A DNA stretch of 18,600 nt from Bacteroidales bacterium (GTDB lineage Bacteria; Bacteroidota; Bacteroidia; Bacteroidales; WCHB1-69), in the NCBI GenBank assembly GCA_012519525.1, contig JAAYQB010000096.1, positions 1 to 18,600 of the forward strand, written 5' to 3'. This document shows positions 1-5,218 of the stretch, piece after piece. A program made the position numbers and the translations under genes. Under the pieces are notes generated by a model. That model ran no database searches. It was not told the DNA's origin and was given only the letters and a program-made list of their open reading frames with translations. Each line of letters begins with the position of its first letter. Position 1 is the stretch's first letter.

Positions 1-108
1 TATTTAAGACAAATAGATTCTGATTATTATGATGGATATTCTTTATTGTTTCGATTTGAAAAGCGTAAAGGAAAGTATAAATTGATTCTTGTTTTTTGCG
101 CAGGATAG
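1..108 (+). CDS. C-terminal end of an unidentified protein (5' truncated by window)
   Basis: Frame 1 is open from the first base to a TAG at 106-108 and gives 35 residues, ending FEKRKGKYKLILVFCAG. The alternating aromatic and basic pattern (FRFEKRKGKYKLILVF) looks like a terminal pair of beta strands, as in many small alpha/beta Bacteroidota proteins, but no family can be named. The start lies outside the window. The reading frame and the promoter-like box shortly after it (145-152) suggest a real gene end, but 35 codons without a stop is weak statistical evidence in itself. Confidence 0.4.
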   Translation, partial: YLRQIDSDYYDGYSLLFRFEKRKGKYKLILVFCAG

Positions 109-144
109 TTAATAGAGGTAATGAATTCTATAATTAAAAAACGC

Positions 145-152
145 TACCTTTG
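145..152 (+). promoter_or_regulatory. Bacteroidota -7 box (TAnnTTTG) for the small membrane protein gene
   Basis: TACCTTTG followed by C matches the Bacteroidota -7 consensus TAnnTTTG exactly. It lies about 76 bases before the ATG at 229, which would leave an untranslated leader of roughly 70 nt. I see no good -33 TTTG at the usual distance, so the call rests on the -7 box and its position. Confidence 0.5.
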
Positions 153-228
153 CAAAATGAAAATAGTCTTATTTATGAAAATCAATGTTTAAACACAAGC
201 AAGAAGTATTAACAACATTGAAACAATT

Positions 229-510
229 ATGAAAAAACAAAATATAGTTAAGATTTTAATTTTTATCATAATATTTATTTTATTTCTTTTAAGTTTACTC
301 ATTAAACCTTACAGATTAGAGTTAGATTTAATTGAAAAACAAATTAATCATAATGCCGTTCTTGTGCTAAGATTAATTTATATAGTCGTTTTTATTATGG
401 AATTTATTTACTTTGTTTCCACTAAATTCACCAAAAAGTTAGTTGATATATTGGCGTTGCTAATCTTAGTTTATTCATTGATTAAATTTACTTTAACATT
501 CTTTTTGTAG
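229..510 (+). CDS. Small hydrophobic membrane protein, unknown function
   Basis: A 93-residue protein that I do not recognise. Three hydrophobic stretches can be seen: about residues 8-26 (a run of I/L/F after a Lys-rich start MKKQNIVK), about 46-64 (LRLIYIVVFIMEFIYFVST), and about 71-92 (LVDILALLILVYSLIKFTLTFF). The short charged link at 27-42 (KPYRLELDLIEKQINH) between helices 1 and 2 and the basic TKFTKK before helix 3 fit an integral inner-membrane protein. It stands alone, with its own TAnnTTTG box at 145-152 and about 250 non-coding bases after it. AT-rich DNA readily yields I/F/L-rich ORFs, but the length, the promoter and the alternation of charged loops with helices support a real gene. 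No catalytic motif is visible. Confidence 0.6.
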   Translation: MKKQNIVKILIFIIIFILFLLSLLIKPYRLELDLIEKQINHNAVLVLRLIYIVVFIMEFIYFVSTKFTKKLVDILALLILVYSLIKFTLTFFL

Positions 511-756
511 AGAGAATTATCAGTTCTATTATAAAAATACACCAACAATATTTTAAACTATAAACGAAAAACAACACATATCTCCAACGAAAAAAAAACT
601 TCACTTTCAATTTTAAAACAAAAAGTAAAACACTTAAAAACTTTATAAATTGACAAAGTAAGTCGTTTACATTAATCTTTTTTCAATAATCTACATTACC
701 TACATCATTTCTATTTACTTTTTTAATACTTTTGCAAAAAAAAAATTTACACTGCG
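511..756. other. Non-coding AT-rich spacer upstream of speA
   Basis: About 245 bases of A-rich sequence without a credible ORF or strong hairpin. The only recognisable element is the -7 box at 727-734. A short near-direct repeat, CTACATTA then CTACATCA, lies near 691-707 and is too short to interpret. Confidence 0.5.
727..734 (+). promoter_or_regulatory. Bacteroidota -7 box (TACTTTTG) for speA
   Basis: TACTTTTG followed by C is an exact TAnnTTTG match, 22 bases before the speA ATG, implying a short leader of about 15-18 nt. No clear -33 element is seen in the C/T-rich sequence upstream. No Shine-Dalgarno sequence is present before the ATG, as is usual in this phylum. Confidence 0.6.
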
Positions 757-2169
757 ATGAAAAATAAATACATTGATTTAATTCAGCAAACTTATGAGTT
801 TCCCCAAGAGGAATTTGAAGTAGAAGACGGCGAGTTGTTTTTCAATAATATTGACTTAATGGAAATCATTAAACAATACGGAACCCCATTAAGAATTACC
901 TATCTTCCTAAAATATCGGAAAACATTCACAAAGCAAAACGATGGTTCAATGTGGCGATGGCAAAAGCCGACTATGACGCTGATTATCACTATTGCTACT
1001 GCACCAAAAGCTCTCATTTTTCTTTTGTTTTAGAAGAAGTTCTTAAAAACGAAACGCACATAGAAACCTCATCGGCATTCGATTTAAACATCATTGACGC
1101 ACTGCACGAGCAAGGTGTATTCGACAAAGAAAACTATATTATATGCAACGGTTTTAAAAAAGACCAATACATTGAAAATATTGTCAACGCCATTCATAAT
1201 GGATTTATCAATACTATTCCGGTATTGGACAACAAAAGAGAATTCGACCAATTGGACAAATTACTTGAAAGTAAATGCAAGTTAGGTATTCGCATTGCAT
1301 CGGAAGAAGAACCCCGCTTTGAGTTCTATACTTCCCGATTAGGAATACGCTACAACGACATTGTCCCTTTCTATTTGGATAAAATAAAAAACAATCCCAA
1401 ATTCGAACTAAAAATGTTGCACATGTTCATTAATACGGGCATAGACGACACAGCTTACTACTGGAACGAGTTACTAAAGTGCGTGAATGTGTATTGCGAA
1501 CTGAAGAAAATAGCTCCCGAATTAGATTCTTTTAATATAGGCGGCGGTTTCCCCATTAAAAATCGTTTGTCTTTTTCTTATGATTACGAATACATGGCAG
1601 AGGAAATTATAGCTCAAATAAAAACTATTTGCAATCGTAATGGCGTAAAAGAACCCGATATATTTACCGAATTCGGCACGTTTACCGTAGGCGAAGCCAG
1701 CGCTATATTGTATTCCGTCTTGCATCAAAAGCAACAAAACGACCGCGAGCTATGGAATATGATTGACAGTTCGTTTATGACAACACTACCCGACACATGG
1801 GCTATCAGTAAACAATTTATATTGCTTGCCATCAATAATTGGGACAAAGAATACGAAAGAGTTTTTTTGGGAGGACAAACATGCGACAGCCAAGATTACT
1901 ACAATTCCGAAGCCAATTTAAATGCCGTGTTTTTACCCAAAATTACAGAAGAAACACCTCAATACATCGGATTGTTTCACACGGGAGCTTATCAAGAGTC
2001 AATAGGTGGCTATGGCGGCATACAACACTGCTTGATTCCCGCCCCTAAACACGTTATTATCGACCGAGAAATAACGGAAAATTCCGAAAACACCGAAGGA
2101 GAAATTGTAACTAAACTCTTTGGAAAAGAGCAAAGTTATAAATCCATGTTAAAAACATTGGGCTATTAA
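757..2169 (+). CDS. speA: Arginine decarboxylase, PLP fold type III (short Bacteroidota form)
   Basis: Predicted to decarboxylate L-arginine to agmatine, the first step of polyamine synthesis from arginine, with pyridoxal phosphate in the cytoplasm. The 470-residue protein has the alanine-racemase-like barrel followed by the beta domain of Orn/Lys/Arg/DAP decarboxylases. Visible motifs are the PLP lysine in YCTKSSHF (K84), the strand HIETSSAFDL (102-111), the phosphate-binding glycines GGGFP (262-266), EFGTFTVGEA (305-314, at the place of the usual EPGR motif) and the catalytic cysteine loop GGQTCDSQDYY (372-382, C376 and D377). The opening KYIDLIQQTYEFPQEEF is, from memory, typical of the roughly 465-residue arginine decarboxylases of Flavobacteriia and relatives, much shorter than the about 650-residue SpeA of E. 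coli. No agmatinase or agmatine deiminase gene lies beside it. A diaminopimelate or carboxynorspermidine decarboxylase is a less likely alternative. Confidence 0.8.
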   Translation: MKNKYIDLIQQTYEFPQEEFEVEDGELFFNNIDLMEIIKQYGTPLRITYLPKISENIHKAKRWFNVAMAKADYDADYHYCYCTKSSHFSFVLEEVLKNETHIETSSAFDLNIIDALHEQGVFDKENYIICNGFKKDQYIENIVNAIHNGFINTIPVLDNKREFDQLDKLLESKCKLGIRIASEEEPRFEFYTSRLGIRYNDIVPFYLDKIKNNPKFELKMLHMFINTGIDDTAYYWNELLKCVNVYCELKKIAPELDSFNIGGGFPIKNRLSFSYDYEYMAEEIIAQIKTICNRNGVKEPDIFTEFGTFTVGEASAILYSVLHQKQQNDRELWNMIDSSFMTTLPDTWAISKQFILLAINNWDKEYERVFLGGQTCDSQDYYNSEANLNAVFLPKITEETPQYIGLFHTGAYQESIGGYGGIQHCLIPAPKHVIIDREITENSENTEGEIVTKLFGKEQSYKSMLKTLGY

Positions 2170-2200
2170 TACTTGTTTTTTTACGTATACTTAGATTAAA

Positions 2201-2229
2201 AAAAAATAATATTAAAAAAATTATTTTTT
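2201..2229 (+). terminator. Weak A/T-only hairpin after speA
   Basis: AAAAAATAAT at 2201-2210 is perfectly complementary to ATTATTTTTT at 2220-2229, with a 9-base loop. The U-rich 3' arm follows the speA stop by about 50 bases. The stem has no G-C pair, so it is a poor terminator and could be a chance product of A/T tracts. It lies just upstream of the next promoter box. Confidence 0.3.
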
Positions 2230-2244
2230 CTCGGATATATTTTA

Positions 2245-2252
2245 TATTTTTG
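2245..2252 (+). promoter_or_regulatory. Bacteroidota -7 box (TATTTTTG) for the acyltransferase-yidD operon
   Basis: TATTTTTG followed by C matches TAnnTTTG, 47 bases before the ATG at 2300. It separates the acyltransferase-yidD pair from speA. No convincing -33 element is seen. Confidence 0.5.
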
Positions 2253-2299
2253 CATTTACAAGATTACATCTTTTTTCACTTTTAATTCAAATTCGTCTG

Positions 2300-2851
2300 A
2301 TGAGTATAAAAGTAAAATTAATTAAGTTTATTTTAAAAAAATTCGGCTTTACCATTGATTATACTATTCCTAAAGAAGCAAGAAACAGCGTTTTAGCTTT
2401 TGCCCCTCACACAAGCATGTGGGATTTTATAGTAGGAAAAATGGTTTTTGTTGCCATGGGTATGAAAATACATTTTTTAATCAAAAAAGGTTTTTTTATT
2501 TTCCCTATTAAATATTTATTGGTCAGATGGGGAGGCATTCCTGTTGATAAAAAACGCATCCGCATGCTTCCTGTTGACATAGGCAATATTATTAAATCGA
2601 ACGATGAAATTGCCGTACTCATAGCTCCCGAAGGGACAAGAAAACTCGTAAAATCATGGAAAAGAGGATTTTATTTCATTGCAGAATATGCCGAAGTCCC
2701 TATTTTTCTATGCTACTTAGATTGGGGAACCAAAAAAGGTGGAATTGGTCCTTGCATTTATCCGAGTGGCGATTACGAGAAAGATTTAGCCATTATACAA
2801 GACTTTTACCGTGGAATGAAAGGAAAACATATTGATCAATTTAATTTGTAA
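2300..2851 (+). CDS. PlsC-like 1-acylglycerol-3-phosphate acyltransferase family protein
   Basis: A 183-residue acyltransferase of the PlsC/LPLAT superfamily, which moves an acyl chain from acyl-ACP or acyl-CoA to a lipid or glycerol-phosphate acceptor at the inner membrane. Block I is APHTSMWDF with the catalytic H37 and D42 in HX4D spacing. Block II is seen as GGIPVDKKRIR (78-88), and block III as the substrate-binding APEGTRK (109-115). The hydrophobic stretch around 44-60 could touch the membrane. It is shorter than PlsC (about 240 residues) and resembles the small COG-type acyltransferases common in Bacteroidota, so acceptor identity (lysophosphatidate, aminolipid or other) cannot be set from sequence. 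yidD starts 3 bases after its stop, so the two are almost surely co-transcribed. Confidence 0.75.
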   Translation: MSIKVKLIKFILKKFGFTIDYTIPKEARNSVLAFAPHTSMWDFIVGKMVFVAMGMKIHFLIKKGFFIFPIKYLLVRWGGIPVDKKRIRMLPVDIGNIIKSNDEIAVLIAPEGTRKLVKSWKRGFYFIAEYAEVPIFLCYLDWGTKKGGIGPCIYPSGDYEKDLAIIQDFYRGMKGKHIDQFNL

Positions 2852-2854
2852 ACG

Positions 2855-3106
2855 GTGAAATTTTTTGTCAAAATTTATAGAGCTATAAAAGCAATACTTT
2901 CTTTTATCTTCATTGCATTGATAAAAATTTATCAACTTCTTATTTCGCCTTTATTTCCGCCAAGTTGCAGATTTACGCCAACGTGTTCTGCGTATGGCTT
3001 AGAAGCCATCAAAAAATATGGACCTTTTAAAGGAGGTTGGTTAGCTTTAAAACGTATATTATCGTGCCATCCTTGGGGTAAAAGCGGCTACGATCCCCTT
3101 CCTTAA
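2855..3106 (+). CDS. yidD: YidD, membrane protein insertion efficiency factor
   Basis: An 83-residue protein of the YidD family, which assists YidC-dependent insertion of inner-membrane proteins. An N-terminal amphipathic/hydrophobic helix (about 8-31) is followed by the hallmark block PLFPPSCRFTPTCSAYGLEA (32-51), with the conserved Cys at 38 and 44, and GPFKGGWLALKRILSCHPW (56-74) with Cys 71, ending GYDPLP. Length is normal for the family. The start is GTG at 2855, 3 bases after the acyltransferase stop; no ATG would retain the conserved N-terminal helix in full. In many bacteria yidD sits between rnpA and yidC. Here it is instead coupled to an acyltransferase. Confidence 0.92.
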   Translation: MKFFVKIYRAIKAILSFIFIALIKIYQLLISPLFPPSCRFTPTCSAYGLEAIKKYGPFKGGWLALKRILSCHPWGKSGYDPLP

Positions 3107-3165
3107 AACCATATAAAACAAATATTTTTTCCAAAAAACTACAATAATTTAATCGCTGTTTTTAG

Positions 3166-3173
3166 TAATTTTG
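3166..3173 (+). promoter_or_regulatory. Candidate -7 box (TAATTTTG) in the yidD-tRNA spacer
   Basis: TAATTTTG followed by C is an exact TAnnTTTG match, about 37 bases upstream of the short ORF at 3210-3281 and about 118 bases upstream of tRNA-Gln. It could drive either. No -33 element is evident. Confidence 0.4.
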
Positions 3174-3209
3174 CATCTTAAACCGACAAACTATCAGATT
3201 ATCAATATT

Positions 3210-3281
3210 ATGAGTAATTTAAAAAATTTTTTCTTAATAATCCTATCCAATGGATTTTTTGTTTACTTTTGTAAACCTTAA
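3210..3281 (+). CDS. Possible 23-residue small ORF upstream of tRNA-Gln
   Basis: ATG at 3210 to TAA at 3279 encodes MSNLKNFFLIILSNGFFVYF followed by CKP. The peptide is hydrophobic in the middle (FFLIILSNGFFVYF), long enough for one short membrane span. A TAnnTTTG box sits 37 bases before its start, a spacing like that of real genes in this window. The ORF runs into the putative promoter of tRNA-Gln (3264-3271) and ends 9 bases before the tRNA. Short hydrophobic ORFs arise easily in AT-rich DNA, so this may be chance or a leader. There is no Shine-Dalgarno sequence and no recognisable family. Confidence 0.2.
   Translation: MSNLKNFFLIILSNGFFVYFCKP
3261..3276 (+). promoter_or_regulatory. tRNA-Gln promoter -7 box inside a GTTTAC-TTTT-GTAAAC palindrome
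   Basis: The box TACTTTTG (3264-3271) matches TAnnTTTG and lies 19 bases before the tRNA 5' end, a natural spacing for a tRNA promoter. It is embedded in a perfect inverted repeat, GTTTAC (3261-3266) and GTAAAC (3271-3276) with a TTTT loop. Whether the palindrome is an operator or chance symmetry is not decidable from the sequence. Confidence 0.45.
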
Positions 3282-3290
3282 AATAGAGGA

Positions 3291-3361
3291 TGACCAATGG
3301 TGTAATGGTAGCACTACAGGTTTTGGTTCTGTCAGTCCAGGTTCGAATCCTGGTTGGTCAA
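3291..3361 (+). tRNA. tRNA-Gln, anticodon UUG
   Basis: A full cloverleaf can be drawn by hand. The acceptor arm is TGACCAA (3291-3297) with TTGGTCA (3354-3360). The D stem is GTGT (3300-3303) with GCAC (3311-3314) around the loop AATGGTA. The anticodon stem ACAGG (3316-3320) pairs with TCTGT (3328-3332) around the loop TTTTGGT, which places anticodon TTG at 3323-3325 and U at position 33. The variable loop is CAGT, and the T arm is CCAGG-TTCGAAT-CCTGG (3337-3353). It reads CAA codons. The weak U1-A72 pair is typical of glutamine tRNAs. The discriminator is A (3361), and the CCA end is not encoded, so it must be added enzymatically. Confidence 0.95.
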
Positions 3362-3363
3362 CA

Positions 3364-3395
3364 AAGTTTACGATTTTTTGTTTTTTAGTAAACTT
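3364..3395 (+). terminator. Hairpin just after tRNA-Gln, candidate terminator
   Basis: AAGTTTAC (3364-3371) and GTAAACTT (3388-3395) form a perfect 8-bp stem around a T-rich 16-base loop, followed by ATTTTAAG. It begins three bases after the mature tRNA 3' end, so it could end the tRNA transcript or serve as a 3' processing structure. The large loop and the interrupted T-run make termination only partial at best. Confidence 0.4.
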
Positions 3396-3414
3396 ATTTT
3401 AAGAGATATTTTTT

Positions 3415-3444
3415 AAGGAGGAGCGATGATTTTTCTCCTTTTTT
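3415..3444 (+). terminator. Terminator-like hairpin (attenuator candidate) in the rimP leader
   Basis: AAGGAG (3415-3420) pairs with CTCCTT (3435-3440) around a 14-base loop, and TTTT follows at 3441-3444. An alternative register, GAGGAG (3418-3423) with the same CTCCTT, gives an equal stem with an 11-base loop. It sits 18 bases upstream of the rimP ATG, between tRNA-Gln and the rimP-nusA-infB operon. It could end read-through from the tRNA or attenuate the operon. The 5' arm is also a strong Shine-Dalgarno sequence. Confidence 0.45.
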
Positions 3445-3446
3445 AA
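3426..3446 (+). CDS. Possible six-residue leader peptide MIFLLF before rimP
   Basis: An ATG at 3426 lies four bases after AAGGAGG (3415-3421), a near-perfect Shine-Dalgarno sequence, and reads MIFLLF to a TAA at 3444-3446. The coding part overlaps the 3' arm and U-tract of the hairpin at 3415-3444. Shine-Dalgarno sequences are rare in Bacteroidota, and none of the main genes of this window has one of comparable strength, which makes this one stand out. It may be incidental, because the AAGGAG and CTCCTT arms of a terminator create it automatically. Confidence 0.25.
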   Translation: MIFLLF

Positions 3447-3461
3447 TAATAACGTAAGGAT

Positions 3462-3908
3462 ATGAGCAATATAAGCAGTAATTTAATTACCGATTTGGTC
3501 TTGGATATCATCCGAGATACCGATTTATTTATTACTGATATAAAGGTAAAAAAAGACAACACCATCTATGTTTTTTTAGATGGCGATAAGGGCGTAACAG
3601 TAGAACAATGCATACAAATAAGTAAACACATAGAAAAAACTTTGGATAGAAATAAAATTGATTTTGAATTAAACGTATCTTCACACGGCTTAGGAACACC
3701 GCTAAAACTATACCGTCAATACAAAAACGCTATAGGTAAACAATTAACTGTCAAGTTAAACGACGGCACTAAAATCAGTGGAAAATTACTGAACGCTACT
3801 GAAGAAGAAATAGAATTAGAAATAAAAGAAACAAAAAAAACACCGATATATACGCACAAAATACAAATGACAGATGTAAAAGAAGCAAAAATTGAGGTGG
3901 TATTTTAA
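3462..3908 (+). CDS. rimP: Ribosome maturation factor RimP
   Basis: A 148-residue RimP, needed for late assembly of the 30S ribosomal subunit. The N-terminal alpha/beta domain (about 1-85) carries the pattern VEQCIQISKHIEKTLD (47-62) and the signature strand and turn VSSHGLGTPLK (72-82), followed by the small SH3-like barrel (about 88-148, LTVKLNDGTKISGKLL). The signature is usually SSPGL; here the proline is a histidine. Length is normal. It is the first gene of the classic rimP-nusA-infB operon, and nusA starts 24 bases after its stop. The start is preceded by AAGGA just one base before ATG, too close to act as a normal ribosome-binding site. Confidence 0.93.
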   Translation: MSNISSNLITDLVLDIIRDTDLFITDIKVKKDNTIYVFLDGDKGVTVEQCIQISKHIEKTLDRNKIDFELNVSSHGLGTPLKLYRQYKNAIGKQLTVKLNDGTKISGKLLNATEEEIELEIKETKKTPIYTHKIQMTDVKEAKIEVVF

Positions 3909-3932
3909 TAAAAAATTAATGACATATAAAAT

Positions 3933-5171
3933 ATGAAAGAGGATTTAAATTTAATTGAATCGTTTTCTGAGTTTAAAGAGCTGAAAAATATAGATAGAGA
4001 AACATTTATGTTTATTCTAAAAGATGTTTTTAAACATACGCTTTTGAAAAAATATGGTCAAAATGCAAATATTAGCATCATTGTAAACGATGATAAAGGA
4101 GATGTAGAATTTCAACGATGGTTTGAAATAGTAGAAGATGGACAACTTAGCGATCCTGTAACTCAAATAGAACTATCGGATGCCATCAAAATAGAACCCG
4201 ATTTTGAAGTAGGAGAAGAAGTGTGTGAAAAAATCAAACTACAAGATTTCGGCAGGAGAGATATACTTTCATTACGCCAAAATTTAGCTGCTAAATTATT
4301 AGAATACGAAGGAGACATTATCTATCAAAAATACAAAAACCACATAGGCGAAATCGTTTCGGGAACTGTACATCAAGCATTTAAAAAAGAAATAATTATC
4401 CACGACGAAGAAGGAATAGAATTATTACTTCCGAAAAGCGAACAAATACCGGGCGATTTTTACAAAAAAGGCGATCATATACGCGCTGTCGTTACCAAAG
4501 TAGAACCCAGACCTAATTCGTCTTTAATCGTAGCATCGCGTACCTCACCGGTATTTTTGGAACGTTTAATGGAAGAAGAAATTCCTGAAATTTACGACGG
4601 ACTCATTATGATAAAAAACATCGTTCGCGTTCCGGGCGAAAGAGCCAAAATAGCTGTTGAAACGTACGACGAACGTATAGATCCCGTCGGAGCTTGCGTA
4701 GGCATGAAAGGTGTTCGTATACATGGAATTGTAAGAGAGTTAAGGAATGAAAATATTGACGTTATTAATTATACAACTAATAATATTTTATACATATCCA
4801 GAGCATTAAGTCCGGCTAAAATTACCAGTATAGAACTCAACGAAGAAAACAAAAGTGCCAATGTTTTCATGAAGCCGGATCAAATTTCTTTGGCTATTGG
4901 AAAAGGAGGAAGTAATATTAAATTAGCAAGCAAATTAACAGGATATGAAATAGATATATTTAGAGATGATATCATAGACGAAGAAGACGTTGAATTACAA
5001 GAATTTTCGGACGAAATCGATCAATGGATTATCGATGTTTTGAAAAATACCGGTTATTATACAGCTAAAAACGTACTCGAAATTTCCAGAGAAGAACTCA
5101 TAGAACGTACCGATTTAGAAGAAGAAACCATAGACGAAGTTCTTCGTATTATCAAAGCTGAGTTTGAATAA
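3933..5171 (+). CDS. nusA: Transcription termination/antitermination factor NusA
   Basis: NusA binds RNA polymerase and nascent RNA and modulates pausing, termination and antitermination. In order, the 412 residues show the N-terminal polymerase-binding domain (about 1-130), the S1 domain (about 138-200, GEIVSGTVHQAFKKEIII), KH1 with the conserved RVPGERAKIAV (232-242) and GACVGMKGVRI (253-263), KH2 with LAIGKGGSNIKLA (320-332), and a short acidic C-terminal part with helix-hairpin-helix character (about 355-412). It lacks the two long acidic repeats of E. coli NusA; a length of about 410 is normal for Bacteroidota. infB follows after 47 A-rich bases with no visible promoter box. Confidence 0.96.
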   Translation: MKEDLNLIESFSEFKELKNIDRETFMFILKDVFKHTLLKKYGQNANISIIVNDDKGDVEFQRWFEIVEDGQLSDPVTQIELSDAIKIEPDFEVGEEVCEKIKLQDFGRRDILSLRQNLAAKLLEYEGDIIYQKYKNHIGEIVSGTVHQAFKKEIIIHDEEGIELLLPKSEQIPGDFYKKGDHIRAVVTKVEPRPNSSLIVASRTSPVFLERLMEEEIPEIYDGLIMIKNIVRVPGERAKIAVETYDERIDPVGACVGMKGVRIHGIVRELRNENIDVINYTTNNILYISRALSPAKITSIELNEENKSANVFMKPDQISLAIGKGGSNIKLASKLTGYEIDIFRDDIIDEEDVELQEFSDEIDQWIIDVLKNTGYYTAKNVLEISREELIERTDLEEETIDEVLRIIKAEFE

Positions 5172-5218
5172 TGCAATGTATTATTCATTAAAATAAAAAA
5201 AAGTTAAAAAAATAATTT

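Noticed and set aside
157..192. 11-codon ORF just after the -7 box at 145-152
   Set aside because: It starts almost at the expected transcription start and has no ribosome-binding site or conserved feature; a chance ATG is the simplest reading.
650..680. TTGACA-like hexamer upstream of speA as a sigma-70-type promoter
   Set aside because: There is no matching -10 or TAnnTTTG box at a correct distance; the exact box at 727-734 explains speA expression better.
3407..3414. TATTTTTT as a promoter box for rimP
   Set aside because: It has T in place of the final G of TAnnTTTG, and T-runs of this kind are common here. It was kept only as a possibility while assessing the leader, not as a feature.
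2260..3460. Riboswitch or CRISPR-like repeats in the acyltransferase-yidD-tRNA region
   Set aside because: No conserved riboswitch core and no regular repeat-spacer pattern is visible; the only repeats are the short hairpin arms already listed.
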